This document shows positions 47,528 through 59,699 of a DNA stretch of 64,000 bases, piece by piece. Numbering within the stretch: the stretch's first letter is position 1; each line of letters starts with the position of its first letter. The notes beneath the pieces are model-generated. The model was not told where the DNA came from. It did no database searches and saw only the letters and a list, made by a program, of their open reading frames with translations. The translations under genes and the position numbers were made by a program. Source of the DNA: Kingdonia uniflora (taxonomy: Eukaryota > Streptophyta > Magnoliopsida > Ranunculales > Circaeasteraceae). The stretch covers positions 1-64,000 of the forward strand of contig JACGCM010002394.1 of NCBI GenBank assembly GCA_014058105.1, in the 5' to 3' direction.

Positions 47528-48006
47528 TGCAGTAGCATATTTCCTTGGTTTGACAATGATAAGCCAGCATAACATGGCCGAAGACAGCCCAACATTCGAG
47601 AAGATGCCACGTCTATAATCATATGTCTTCGATCTACTAAAAGTAGCCATTGTACTTGGTCAAGAAAGAGTTGTTAGAGATCTACGAAGTTTGCCCACTC
47701 CCCCTGAAATATGAAACTTTTTTTTCTTTTTTTGTAAACTGCATGTATCTACTATAAATACAGGCAGAGAATATTTTATTCAGATCCGCAACTTTACTAT
47801 TTATCCATCCTTACTGTACTATCAACCACAAAATTGTAATAACTAGCAAGTTATTAGATTTTACATTAAAATCCTCCTTGAGGTCGTGGTTTTTCTCAGC
47901 CTTTACTGAGTTTCCACATAAAATCTTATTCATTTAAGCTTATTATTGCATCATCCTTACTAAAAGTATTGGCAAAGATTATCTACCTGAAAAGCACACC
48001 ATTACA
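47528..48006 (+). mobile_element. LTR C (3' LTR of plus-strand Tat composite)
   Basis: 479 bp, TGCAGTAGCATATTTCC...CACACCATTACA, preceded by the tract AATAAGGCGAT and followed by the CATTG target duplication (48007-48011). Closest to LTR A. Confidence 0.85.
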
Positions 48007-48011
48007 CATTG

Positions 48012-48480
48012 TACCGAACAGAACGTTCGGCTTGCTGCTCGAGTGGCAAAGGAGATAGCACTGAGAAAGAAAGAAGAAGAAAGACTAAAGGCTTTAGAGG
48101 AAGTGCAAAAAGAAACTCGTGATCGGCTATATGATTTAAATAGGACAATGAGAAAATATTTTCATCCTATACGCAGAAAAGTTGTTGCTAAGACTAAACA
48201 CGAGCGACATGCAAAAGGCGATGATTAGCTTTTATGGTAGTGAATTAGACAGAGTGGAGAATGAATTCCAAAAGTACAGTACTGATTATGGAAAAGATTT
48301 TAATGTGGAAAATGTAAAATATATGAATATTTGTTTTGTAAAAGATGAAAGCGGGAAAGGTTTTAATCGTGCTGATGATCCAGGTCCTGCAGCTAGACAA
48401 TATTGGTCATAGGACGAGGAGGAGGAGGTCGAAGATTTAGTGCCCCGTTCTTTACGAATATATTGCAAGCACGATATCGT
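48012..48480 (+). pseudogene. Tat antisense gene (aORF), right part
   Basis: Continues the coiled coil cut at 27123: EQNVRLAARVAKEIALRKKE, LEEVQKETRDRLYDLNRTMR, KYFHPIRRKVV, then after a frame change YGSELDRVENEFQKYSTDYG and DDPGPAARQYWS with an acidic end (DEEEEVEDL). It lies between the CATTG duplication and the outer element's integrase. Confidence 0.65.
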
Positions 48481-48799
48481 GAGATTTTGTTTGTCTGATA
48501 CTAATCATGTATAGCTCGTTGAGAGGAGGGAAGAACAAACAGTCTTCTTAACGTTCGATGAAGAAGCAAAAAAAAAATTACCCATATGTTTTGCTTTATT
48601 GTTTTTATAAGAGGTGTGGTGTACTATTTTATATTAGACTAAATTATATCTACAAATGTATAGTAGATGTGTACTGCTTGTATAGTAGATGGTTTGTATT
48701 TATACTAGATGTGTATGTCGACCAAACATAAGTATTCCATTAATGTAAGAGAGCAGCGTACATACAAAATTAAAAATGAGTCCCGATTTTGAAAGAAAT

Positions 48800-50146
48800 A
48801 GATAAAAATCTGAACTATAAAATGCTCTTATCTATAATATGTCTTCAACCTCCATGTATTCCAAGGGTTTGGAATTCGAATTCCTTCTTATGTGATCAGA
48901 TCGCAAGAACCGAGGTTGCTTTTACCGATTACAATGGAAGGTTCTTCCAAATTTTTCAAAAGCTTCCCGACATTTAATTCCTTTTTATGTTTTGGTATAT
49001 CCCATAGAACGAGGTCTTGAATGTTAAATTCTTTGTTACGGACTCTCTTAATGTAAGATTTGGCTATCGCCTGATGGTATCTTCCAAGAATCATAATTGC
49101 TCGATCTCTTACTTCTTCGATCAAGTTCATATTGCATGGTAACTGAAATTCATTACCTTTATCCAACATTTCGTGATCACGTCCAGGGTGAAGATATTCG
49201 GTTGGGATAACAGTTTTAGTTCCATAGGCTAAAAGAAAAGGAGTACATCCTGTAGATACTTGTGGGGTTGTTCGATATTCCTACAATACATGTGGTAATT
49301 CTTGAATCCAATTTTTTTTCTTCTCTTTGAAATGCTTTTTTATTCCATCAATTATAGTCTTGTTGGTGATTTTTGCTTGACCGTTCCCTTGCGGGTAGTT
49401 AGAATTTGAAGGAGACTGAATGATGGTATGCTTATTGATAAATTCGACCACTTTTTCACCAACGAATTGTAGTCCATTATCAATTCTAATGAGATATGGG
49501 CAACTAAACCTTGTGATATTATTCTCTTATATAAACTTGATTACCTCTTCTTCTCATGTTCGACATAAAGAGACTGCTTCTACCTATTTAGTGAAGTAGT
49601 CAATGGCTACCAAAAAATATTTCCTTTTCCCAGGGATGTTTGGTAATTCTCCCACTAGGTCGAGGGCCCATCTTTTAAATGGCTAATAGACTCTGCTAGA
49701 GTGAAGTTCTAGAGCTGGAGCTCAAATTTTGTGTCCATGTCGTTGACAAGAGTTGCATTTATTCGCATATTAGACGGCACGTGCCCTCATCTTAGGCCAA
49801 AAGACTCCCTGAGTTATAGCCCGATTAGCCAAAAATTGTTATACCGTATGTGATCTACAAGTGCCTTCGTGTAATTCAGGTAAAAAGTCGATGGCTTCTG
49901 TGTTGGATAAACATTTTAGATAAGAACATGTGACAGATCTTTTGTAAAGGATATTATCACTAAATATGTACCATTTAGCATTATCTATCAGTCTTCTTCT
50001 TTCATTGACATCTCCAGGGAGTTCAGTAGTAAAATCGTTCTTTAGACTAATATATTTAAGGAAAGGCCGAAACCAATCGCCTTCCATCTCTTTATCGCCC
50101 CCAATGTTAATGACATTCGATCTGATAACGTTAATGATGGGGCTAG
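48800..50146 (-). pseudogene. Integrase of the outer Tat element
   Basis: Minus-strand reading from 50146: FRPFLKYISLKNDFTTELPG, SNTEAIDFLPELHEGTCRSH, GVFWPKMRARAV, CNSCQRHGHKI, then PFKRWALDLVGELPNIPGKR, KYFLVAIDYFTK, NNITRFSCPYLIRIDNG, NYPQGNGQAKITNKTIIDGI, the 93-codon frame 49169-48888 (MLDKGNEFQLPCNMNLIEEV, LVLWDIPKHKKELNVGKL) and a short tail to 48800. The catalytic Glu (normally QVE/QAE) reads Lys (QAK). Several stops occur. The right end is cut exactly by the GCTAG-flanked element at 50147. Confidence 0.75.
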
Positions 50147-50730
50147 TGATAGACCGTATCAAATTGGTTGTTGTAATATAGGTTAGGGTTGTCGTTCTTC
50201 AGGGATGCATAGATTAAATCATGTTTCTATTTATCAAATTGAGTAATATAAATTACAAATTATAATATGAAGAACGGAGAATTTATCATTGATAAAAATA
50301 ATAACTTACATTGATTTCCCAATCTAGATTTCCCAAGATTCTCCAAAAATAATATAAAATTATCTCTGGAAGAAAACAAAATAGCTACGGTGGTTCCCAG
50401 AGATAAAAGATGAACTTTCCTCCCTCTCAACAACTCTATCTTTATCCCCTAACAAAAGTCCTACTCTCCATCAATAATTCCTGGTTTTATGGAGATATTT
50501 TAGAAAGGCTTGACTACTAAGTCTTCCAGCAGCTCCAGCAGCTCTTGACAACTTGTCATCTCTAGCAACTCTTTAGCTTGTAAGAGTTGGGCTTTAAGAA
50601 GGGTTTGGTCTCAAATGTCTCTTTACTTGTAATAATAAAAACATACTTCAATTATGCCCTGTAAAATAATAAATAAGGTTCTAGATCATGTAAATGTAAA
50701 GACAAAAATAGACATTTTTTATGCCTATCA
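50147..50730 (-). mobile_element. 3' LTR of non-autonomous LTR element
   Basis: 584 bp from TGATAGACCGTATCAAAT to ATGCCTATCA; nearly the same as 52446-53008 apart from short indels. Preceded by GCTAG (50142-50146). Confidence 0.85.
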
Positions 50731-51639
50731 AATACCCCAAACTAAAATATTATTAGTCCCTTAGCAAAAGAAAAGAAAACTAAACTCTTTCGTGGTTTCA
50801 TACGATTGCATTTAGCGTATGTAACAGGGAGGGTGCAGTAAAAAAATGATTGCCTACATGGCGGCCTTTTTAGGAGCACGTTTGGTTACTCTAGTAAAAC
50901 CGTTGGGAATGCCCACTCAGGATTATTTGTGAAGTACACGTTGAAACAATTTCTGGCCTGAGTAGGTGTTCCGAAGCGGTACCTACCGCAGAGTACATTT
51001 TCCTCACCTTACAGAGCGTTGCTCATTAAACTTTACACAAACATTTTCTCAATCCTTACAATACTAAAAATACATAAATTTAAACAACTAAAAGTCTTCT
51101 TGGCTTTGTCGGTTTTCTTTGATGTTGGCTTTATTGCTTTACTTTAATCAACCATGTCCATCTCCTTCAATAACTTGAAAAACATTACTTATGTATGTCT
51201 GTGTTCGTGAACCAAGTATGTAGCAAAAATCCTTCCCAACTGTCTAGATCGAGCAAAAGGTACCGTCGTTCCCAGAAGAGGAATACCTAAATAGAGCTTT
51301 TGAACAACAGTTGCTGAATCAAACTTGTTCTTAGCAAGAACAAACTCTATAATACTTCGAATAGAGTTATACAAAACCAATCACTATATCTCAAGGATTT
51401 GAAACCAATTACAGTTCTGTGTCTTTTCCTCCTCCGACTTCACCAGTTTGAACTAGTACTTTTGTGTCTCTTCTTCCTGGACTTCAATTTTTGATTGATG
51501 GAACAAACTTTATGTCACCTACAAAGCCAACCGCACACATTGATTACAATCACATGTAAACAAATAAAATGATTAAAAAATTGAAAAGTAAAACAAAACA
51601 GCAAGCCACAAGAAGGAGAATTAAATGAAAAGAGAAGAA

Positions 51640-52390
51640 TGGGAGATATGGTTTCTTTCGGATTTGCAATTTATCAACTTCCTTTGATTTCAAGTCTATG
51701 TTTCAGCCCGTCTTTCTTTGAGATCCTAGTTCGCCTTCGCCACTGCCGAATTCACATCTTTTTATTGATCGGTCGCCGAGATCGGTAAAGTCTTAGCTTG
51801 CCATGGATCGAAAATCCTCCCGGGATCACGAGTATGACCACACCTAATAAACTAATATTGTTACGTACAAATAAAGAATCGGAATTACAAACCCAGTTGA
51901 ATTAGTTCAGGAAGATTTGAAACAAAAAAAATCAAAAGAGAAATTGTGCTTCATCCGGATCTGAGATACAGAGAGGGAGAAAAAGCTCAGAGATTTTGGA
52001 GAAGGGGGGTTGGTTTTGATTCAGTTGGGATTATAATGTGGAAGAGAGTGATAGAATTGAAGAAAGTGGGGTTTTGAATTGGGGTATTCAAGTTAACAGG
52101 TCTTTATTGAATGATGATGATAGTAGGATCTTGCAACAGAGCTTGGATGGTGATAATGGCAAAATTGGGAGTTTGGGGGCTTGAATTATCTGCCTTCGCC
52201 TTCGGGCATTGTAATGGAAAGTGAGGAAGAGCATGAGGGAGGAATTGATGGAATCTGCTTGATGTATTTTTCTTCCTTCAAACCAATCATTGATGGAATC
52301 TGCTTGTTGTTGCTACCTTTTCCTACATACAAGACATGGAACAAATACAAATCAATTGATAAAATCAAAGAAAAACTCGTGAAATAGAAC
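51640..52390 (+). pseudogene. Possible captured gene fragment inside the non-autonomous LTR element
   Basis: The internal region contains ATG-GATCGAAAATCCTCCCGG near 51804 with a short frame, and further on DYNVEESDRIEESGVLNWGI followed by QVNRSLLNDDDSRILQQSLD (52030-52150), then in the next frame LNYLPSPSGIVMESEEEHEG (about 52179-). This acidic, Ser/Leu-rich series changes frame once and looks like host coding sequence, not retroelement protein. It lies antisense to the element. The family is unrecognised. Confidence 0.4.
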
Positions 52391-52445
52391 AATAATTTAA
52401 TAAAAGAAACACGATTTTTAAATCATCCGTGGCAACGGCACAATT

Positions 52446-53008
52446 TGATAGACCGTATCAAATCGGGTGTTGTAATATAGGTTAGGATTGTCGTTCTTCA
52501 GGGATGCATAGATTAAATCATGTTTTTATTTATCTAATTGAGTAATATAAATTACAAATTATAATATGAAGAACGGAGAATTGATCATTGATAAAAATAA
52601 TAACTTACATTGATTTTTCAATCTAGATTTCCCAAAATTCTCCAAAAATAATACAAAATTATCTCTGGAAGAATACAAAATAGCTATGGTGGTTCCCATA
52701 GAGAAAACATGAACTCTCCTCCCTTTCAACAACTCTATCTTTATCCCCTAACAAAAGTCATACTCTCCCTCAACAACTCCTGGTTTTAATATTTTAGGCT
52801 TGACTACTAAGTCTTCCAGCAACTTTTGGCACTGGTCATCTCCAGCAGCTGTTGACAGCTGGTCCTCTTCAGCAACTCTTGACAACTGGTCATCTCTAGC
52901 AGCTCTTTAACTTGTAAGAGTTGGGATTTAAGAAGGGTTTGGTCTCAAATGTCTCTTTACCTGCAATAGTAAAAACATACTTCAATTAGGCATTTTTCAT
53001 GCCTATTA
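52446..53008 (-). mobile_element. 5' LTR of non-autonomous LTR element
   Basis: 563 bp, TGATAGACCGTATCAAAT...ATGCCTATTA, followed on the plus side by GCTAG. Confidence 0.85.
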
Positions 53009-53013
53009 GCTAG

Positions 53014-53540
53014 ATACTACTTCGATTCTTAAATATCAAACTTTTGTTCCAAGAATTCCAGTAAGATAAGCAAGGGAATTTGTGTGTCTATTTTCCCCTC
53101 GAGGTAAGTATTCAATTGTGGCATTTTGGAATCTTCTCATTCTGTCAGCTACTAACGCGGTATAATCAACCATTTTTGTATTTTTTAGATATCGTTATGT
53201 TTAATGGTTTACGATCAACAAGGAATCTATGTATATATAGTTCGGGTACTCTGAGTTCTAGTATCATATCTATTCTGTGGATCCACGCATCGTACTCTGT
53301 TTCATTGTTGGTGGTTTCAAGATTGAGTCAGATTGATTTCTCGATCCTATCATTTAAGGGTGTGATGAGAACGATACTGACCCCTGAGCCTGCCGGTCCA
53401 GCGGATTCGTCGATCAAAAGGTGCCACCATTTTTTAATATCTAGCCCATTTTTTATTCGAATTGTTCTTCCATGAGGTTGGTATCATCTTTTTCCCAATC
53501 GGGATCTTCTACTGGAAAATCAACCAAGAAATCAACTACC
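53014..53540 (-). pseudogene. RNase H of the outer Tat element
   Basis: Minus-strand WWHLLIDESAGPAGSGVSIV, LITPLNDRIEKSI and ETTNNETEYDAWI (53440-53290) match copy B's RNase H (KLKFYATNNETEYEGF). It runs into the GCTAG-flanked element on its left side. Confidence 0.7.
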
Positions 53541-54420
53541 GCTTAACCCTTTTTTAAATGTTTTTATTCGAAATGAATATCGTACTCCCTTAAGCTTGCT
53601 AACCACTACTGTTCTCACCTAGATTTGTTTTTACAAGACGTCTCGCAGAGGGTAATTCGTCATCACTTGAATCTAATGAGCTTGAAAATATTGTTTTAAC
53701 TTCTGTGAGGTGTAGACGAGGGTCAGGATTAGCTTTTCAAGTTTTGTGTATCTTGTTTTTACAAGAGCGAGGGTTTTATTGATGAAATAGATTGGGCTTT
53801 TTTGTTTTCTCGTGGAGTCGCATGAGCACCAAATGCGATCAGTAAGCTTCGATCTCTTTCTTGCTGATTAAATGCCTTAAGAACTTTTCTAATTGGACTC
53901 TAAGCTGACATTTATCAGGGTTTAGTTTCATCCTGTATGACAAAAAAGCTTTAAAGACTGTGTGAAGATCTACGAGATGATCTTCTTTCTTGAGATTTTT
54001 ACACAGCATAACATCGATGTAGACTTCCATGATTTTCTCAAGATGATCTTTGAACATTTGGGTTATCAATCTTTGATAAATAACTCCCACATTTTTAAGT
54101 CCGAAAGGCATGACTTTATATTAGTATAATCCATGCTTTGTGATAAAAGCTATTTTTTCTTGATCGTCGGGCAAGAGTGGTATTTGATTATATCCTGATG
54201 CAACATCCATCATGGGCAGAAGTTCATGTCCAGCAGTTGAATCTTGCAAATGATTGATTATAGGAAGAGGGAAACTGTCTTTCAGAGTGTGTTTATTTGG
54301 GTATGTAAAATCTGCACAGACTCTGATCTTACCATTTTTCTTTGGAACGGCTACAATGATTGAGATCCAGTTGGGATAGTTTACTTTTCGAATGAATCTG
54401 ACTTCAATAAGGGTTGAGTC
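53541..54420 (-). pseudogene. Reverse transcriptase of the outer Tat element
   Basis: Minus-strand blocks: VRFIRKVNYPNWISIIVAVP (54410-54350), KKNGKIRVCADFTYPNK, MPFGLKNVGVIYQRLITQMF (54111-), VYIDVMLCKNLKKEDHL and MKLNPDKCQLRV. The active-site motif reads YIDV where YIDD is needed, so the second catalytic Asp is lost. The upstream end joins Tekay gag at about 54425 without target duplication. Confidence 0.75.
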
Positions 54421-54424
54421 ACCT

Positions 54425-55085
54425 GATAGAACTCAGCTGTCATCTGATGTCTGAAGCTTTGTAGAAAATACTGCTCAAAGAACTTAACCTTGAACTCAGC
54501 CCAAGCCATTGGTGGTATCAACTCGTGATTCCTCTCAGTCATCTCCCACTAGTTCTAGGCCTCGTTCTTCATATGAAAAGTGGTACATTCCACCTTCTCT
54601 TCATCAGGACATTCCATGTTCTTGAATATCTTCTCAGCCTGCTTCATCCAATCTTCAGCAATCTTTGGATCAGGAAGACCCACAAAAGAATCCAACTTGT
54701 ACCATCGCATCTCCTTCTGCCATTTGTTACCGACCCCATGATTTGCATTCTGTTGCCGGATGAACATCTGAAATACTTGCTGAAAATTCCCTTGAGGAAC
54801 CACAGCAGGAACAGGTGTCACAATAATCTCCTCTTGAGTAACCTCTAGAACGTAATCTTGTCCCACGTGAACCGAAGTCTCCGCGATAACCTCATCTACT
54901 GGTAATACACCACGTCCCACACCACGACCTAAACTATGACCCCGAAAGACATTGGTTCGCAAACCTCGCGCTGCAGTAGGCATACGAGGAACTGACACTC
55001 GAGCACTGCGATGAGGAGTACTGCGACCTACGATAGCATGGTTAGCAGCAACACGCCCAATACCTCGTCCTCGCACTATCTAGAC
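54425..55085 (-). pseudogene. Gag of a Tekay/Del-like chromovirus-type element, truncated
   Basis: Minus-strand Gly/Arg-rich start (RGRGIGRVAANHAIVG, no ATG), then EEIIVTPVPAVVPQGNFQQV and the gag core WYKLDSFVGLPDPKIAEDWM, KQAEKIFKNMECPDEEKVEC, TTFHMKNEA, a stop, then MAWAEFKVKFFEQYFLQSFR. The D.W...E.IF....C....K...A.F pattern is the Tekay/Del gag. It ends abruptly at the junction with Tat RT, so the rest of the element is missing. Confidence 0.7.
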
Positions 55086-55204
55086 AAGATAAAATCAAAA
55101 ATCATTAAACGCGCAAAAAGATAAAAATCAGGAAAATCGAGAAAAACTGAAAAAATCAACGAGTCCTACTCTAATATCTAAACTGCTTAAAGATTTAGCC
55201 TAGC

Positions 55205-55216
55205 GCTCTGATACCA
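55205..55216 (-). promoter_or_regulatory. Primer-binding site complementary to initiator tRNA-Met
   Basis: Minus-strand TGGTATCAGAGC, 4 nt after the LTR end, the standard site of many Ty3/Gypsy elements. Confidence 0.85.
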
Positions 55217-55220
55217 AGTT

Positions 55221-57449
55221 TGTCACGCCCCAAAATCTGTTTTCTGATAAAAATCATAAAGCACATTCTAAGGCTTGACAAGTCGGGTATCCCACGGATG
55301 GAACCCCCCAGATGTAATATATTTCTAAAGAAATTAACTACGTCTACTTATCAAAGAAACGCAACAGAAAAATAACTCAAATATCGAATAAAATAAATAA
55401 TATTCTCAACAAAATATACTAACAAGAAAATAGATTACAACAATAAAATCTGAAGTAAATATCATAAATACCCTACGACAGCTCAGCGATCCAAAGAACT
55501 CCAAAGAATCCCAAAAAATGATTAACCAAGCCTCACTAAGCAAAACCTACTGTGCTCAACCTCTTATAAAAATATAGCTCACATGGCGTCAAACAAGGAC
55601 AATTATTACCGGTCACTGAACATGACAGACCGATCTATTACAGAAGTACTAGTGTGATATAATATCTTATAAATATATGTAAATGATGCACTGCTATGAG
55701 GAAATGAGGTTCAATTATTAATGTTGTTTTTAAGCGTCGGCGCCAACCGGTATTATAAATAATTATAAAGTATTATTATTATTAGGTATAGGGGATAACT
55801 AACAGACGATGTACAGTGGGACCACACTCTCGCACCCTTTTGTCCTCAACAGAAACGTATCCCTTATTGTCGAGCTAGGGATTGGCGGATTCCTTTTTAT
55901 TGAGCCAGGAATTAACGGGGAAAATATCGGATCAAGGAGGTCAAGGAGTTTCAACCTACAGGTCTAAACCCTGATTTATTTTTACTTTTAGGGATTTATG
56001 CCCACGGGGAGTATTTACAAAGAATAACAATGCCGATATGTAACTGGGGAAGATTTTTAGGGGCTTACAACCCAGGAACACTGATAAACAGTCACCGAAT
56101 ATTTTTTTTAGGGAATCGAACCCAAGGACCCTGACATCATAGCCCTACTGTGTACACAACTCTAAGTTATCCTATGCATGAATGATTTTAGATACCGACA
56201 CTCAATCAAAATGAACCATCTGTCCTTGCTCTATAGGCAATGAGACTATATCATATGATTGGCAATCTTAAGCTCAATGGCCTTTCTACCCTCACAAATA
56301 TAGTAGTGGGGTCTCAGTCGATGATATTATACATTAACTATCAATGATCCTTCTACCTTAAGATAATAAAGGTTATTTCAGTGAAGTCTTATAATAGTAG
56401 CTAAGTTAAGCCTATTACAATTACATCTCTTGACACTTATACATTTTAGGTTTATGCTTAGTACCCCTTTGATTTAACATCAAGGTCCAACCTATCCATC
56501 TATAGTTTAAGGGCTGAACACGAGGCACCAACTACTACTACCAATGCTATTGATATGGACCTAATATATATCAATACAAGCTACCTTATATACTAACCAT
56601 ATATGTATTCTAAGTATACTTTATACAAAGTCTGTCTTACACTAAACATATAAATAACTTTTGAATATATATTAAACAAAGTCTGCCTTTATTAACATAT
56701 ATATGCATTCTGAAATATATACTATGCAAATCTGCCTTACTGAACATATAAGCATTCTGAAATATATACTATACAAATCTAAAATATTCTAAACAAGTCT
56801 ATCTTACTGAGATCAAAAGAACTATTATAGTATGGATTTATAACTACAACAGAAGCAACTAATAGTTAAATAATATTATATCAAACAAACGTACTGTTAT
56901 GATTTAAAAGCAACTCATAGAATCAACTATTATACTCCTTTTAAATCTAACAGATCCTGTTATGGTTTCCAAATAATTATATAACAAACTATGAAATTTT
57001 ACAGTTAAGCAATTACGACGAACTCGCTCAATCAATAATCATATGTAATGATAACCTACTAAACATAACATATTATCTATAAGTAAAACACTATTCCAAT
57101 CAAAGAGCAATGACAAATAATAATGGTACTTGCCTGATTAGGGATTAGATACAATCGAGGAGCGAAGAACGACTTGCAATGCTCGACAAAATCTAAATCC
57201 AACCCACTCCAAAACAGGTACAAAAGAGAACTTGAAGTTAAGGGGAGTAATTCTCACAACTAAGTCTCTAAAGCTTCTCGTTGATGGAGAAGATAGAGAG
57301 AGAGATGGAGAAGAATCAGGGAGAATTTCGGTGAAGGTTTTAACCAAGTTTTCCCAAAAGTTAAAAACTAATAAACCATACTATTGTACACCCAAGTGTA
57401 AGTTAAGCAAAGCAACCCAAAACACAATAAAAAAAAATGGGGCGCTACA
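55221..57449 (-). mobile_element. Long LTR (2.2 kb) of a Tekay/Del-like element
   Basis: The termini TGTCACGCCCC (55221) and GGGGCGCTACA (to 57449) are near inverted repeats, and the minus-strand primer-binding site follows at 55216. LTRs of more than 2 kb are typical of Tekay/Del. No second LTR is present. A possible tract of 30-40-bp near-repeats (CTGAAATATATACTATGCAA and CTGAAATATATACTATACAA, about 56710-56780) lies within. Confidence 0.75.
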
Positions 57450-57988
57450 ATAAGTTAGTGCATCATATCGAAGACTTGACCATAACTTCGGTTTGGTGTA
57501 CGATAACTTTGGATACAAACAAGTGCTACTAACCATAGACTTGATTTGGAGATCTAGAAAGAAGAAACACTAGAAAACTCACTCAAGCCTAGCCATGGTT
57601 GAGTTGATAATTCTCTAAGACACTCTTCACCATCAATTAAAAGCATAACCACTAAATGTTTGACCATAGATTTAGTGGTTTATTTTGCAGTATCGTATAT
57701 GTCTTAACACGAACATATGATGGGTGGAGATATTAGGATCTAATTGTATATTGATTAGTACTTTGAAAGGTAGAGGCAAAGTCTGAACCTTAGCTCTCTT
57801 CCTCATTAAGTTTTATAATTAGTTTTTATTTCTTCTTCTTATTGATCTGTTATAAAATCGTAGTTCGGCTTAGAAGGTATTTGTTTTCCCAAACCTCCTT
57901 GTGGATTCGATCCCACTCATCCGTGCTACAATTCAACAACCGTACTTTGAGCGGCTATTTTGTTAGAGGCCCTAAAAATCTCTTATCA
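57450..57988 (+). mobile_element. 5' LTR remnant of Athila-like element (5'-truncated)
   Basis: ATAAGTTAGTGCATCATATC... to CTCTTATCA, parallel to 63152-63691. The first 700 bp present in the right LTR are missing and replaced by the Tekay LTR end. Confidence 0.8.
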
Positions 57989-58010
57989 AATGGCGTTGTT
58001 ACCGGGGAGG
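57989..58010 (+). promoter_or_regulatory. Primer-binding site of Athila-like element
   Basis: TGGCGTTGTTACCGGGGAGG directly after the LTR, a variant of the TGGCGCCGTTGCCGGGGA consensus of Athila/Tat elements. Confidence 0.85.
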
Positions 58011-59699
58011 CATCGTTAAAAATTATTCTCTCTAATACCGAATTTTCTTTGTTAATTCTTTCTAATATCGTGCTAATGATTACTAAATTCTTTGTTTCTA
58101 ATTTTCGTTGAAAGTATAGTGGGCCGGTAATAGCATATAGTGTTTCTATTATTATCGTTTCTCTTTCCATTTCTCTAGTTTTTATTTTTATTTTTAAAAG
58201 GATTGGTTCGAGTTTTTGGTGCTACAGTAGCTGTGAAGTTTGTCCCTGAATTTTTTACCGTTTGTGATCATCTATACTTCATAGTTGGGAAATACGTTTG
58301 CTACAAAAGTTTTAGATAATTCAAAACCCTTTCCGAATTGCTATAGATCATATTTTTCTTTTTAGTCGTTTGTGAGTTACAACTTTTTGAAAAAAAATAG
58401 TCTCCGTAAAGAACACCGTTGTTCATTCATCACTTGTTTTGAGAATTAGGGAAGCCAAATTCTAGAAAACTTCTTTCTTGAATATTTTTCCTTTCTGAAA
58501 TATCTTTTCAAATTAATATTATTTATTGCTCTCTCTCAACCGAGCTGAAAGATATGCGCATTTGAAAATTAGGACATCATAGACTACAATAAACTTGGAA
58601 ATTGAATTAATATTGTTGTCGCAAGTTTACTAATCTATTTTCTCTTATTTTGCAGGATAGTCACAAAGTTGGAAACGAGACAGACAATACGCAAAGCTAA
58701 AAGCATCATCAAATCCGTCCTTCTTATTCCCCCTAAGTGAAGGGGCACTTCCTTCTTTCGCCCCCTAAGTGAAGGGGCGGCCACAACTTCACCAAGAAAC
58801 ACTTCCCGAAGGTTGGTACCTCTCTAAACTTGACATCTATAAGGGGTTCATATCCGCTCCGCCCCGGCACTAGGAACATAAAGTCGTGCAGACTGTGCAA
58901 ATACATGCTGCTCTAATAAAATATTTGTTGTAGTTGGATTGACTTATTGACTTGTTTAAATTTCTTTTCATTCCAACATTAGTAAAGGTAAAAACTGTTA
59001 GAGACTTACGGGATTTCATCACCCAAAAAGCTCTCTAACAAGTGGGACCACCCATTAGGGATACGAAGAAATTTGTATCACACGAAAATTGAATGTCCCA
59101 GACCTGAAAATAACTAATAATAAAAAAGAGCAGTAAGATTCATGCGGGATTTCATCACCCAACGGATAGGTGTACCGGACCGGGGTACAAACACGGGTTT
59201 GTAGGATACGGCCCCAGCCTAGCGCCGTAAAATACTGGTTGTAGGTTTGCGACATCACAGTTCCGAGGCTGATGTACGATAAGGCGAATCGCTCAGGCGT
59301 GAGGGCTGAACAACTACATTAAGTTAGAACTAGCATAGTGACACAGGGGAGTATAAGAACCAAAGCCTTTTGCCATCCTACCCATTGTGAACATAGAAGA
59401 ATAAGGGCGACCTATTTATTACTTCTAAAAAATGTTGATGTGCTAGAGTTTAGGTTTGATTGGTTATTTATTGCATTGGGTATTGCTTTTATTTCAAAAT
59501 CTCATACATGCAAGAATATTAGAATTCGTACAGCTCACAATTCGACATCCCGCAACAACCTTAAAATCATTTTCAATCATGGGATTACCAAAATTCTCAA
59601 TACATGGAGCCATTCTAATCTTATTCATATATGCAGGCCCATCAGTCCATTCAGTCATCCAATCAGTTCCCACCTACTCTACCCAAACCATCTTTGGAC

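Larger units (their letters stand above)
27124..48006 (+). mobile_element. Plus-strand Tat composite (three LTRs, two internal regions) with CATTG target duplication
   Basis: CATTG occurs at 27119-27123 just before the TGTAGTAGC start of the first LTR and again at 48007-48011 just after the ATTACA end of the last LTR. The target frame (antisense coiled-coil gene) continues in phase when one CATTG and the insertion are ignored. Inside are LTR A, gag and protease start, a CACTA-like/captured-gene segment, LTR B, full gag-pol and antisense gene, a second integrase with 3' region, and LTR C. A nested or recombined second copy explains the third LTR. The second copy's own 3' LTR was not found. Confidence 0.8.
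50147..53008 (-). mobile_element. Small non-autonomous LTR retrotransposon (GCTAG target duplication)
   Basis: Two LTRs of 584 and 563 bp flank a 1.7-kb internal region. GCTAG lies on both outer sides (50142-50146 and 53009-53013). Minus-strand orientation is indicated by AATTGTGCCGTTGCCACGG right after the 52446 LTR (primer-binding type) and AGTTTGGGGTATT before the other LTR (polypurine tract). No gag or pol is present, so it depends on another element, as LARD-type elements do. It sits in the outer Tat element between RNase H and integrase. Confidence 0.85.

Noticed and set aside
50147..53008. Cassandra-type TRIM
   Set aside because: LTRs are too long, no 5S rRNA-like motif was seen, and the primer-binding region is not of the tRNA-Met type.
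53080..53475. 131-codon plus-strand ORF
   Set aside because: It is the shadow of the minus-strand RNase H of the outer Tat element, which has recognisable motifs.
57448..57454. TGATAAG...CTTATCA as complete LTR ends of the Athila-like element
   Set aside because: The right LTR starts much earlier at TGATGAGC (62447) after a polypurine tract, so TGATAAG at 63150 is internal and the left copy is truncated.
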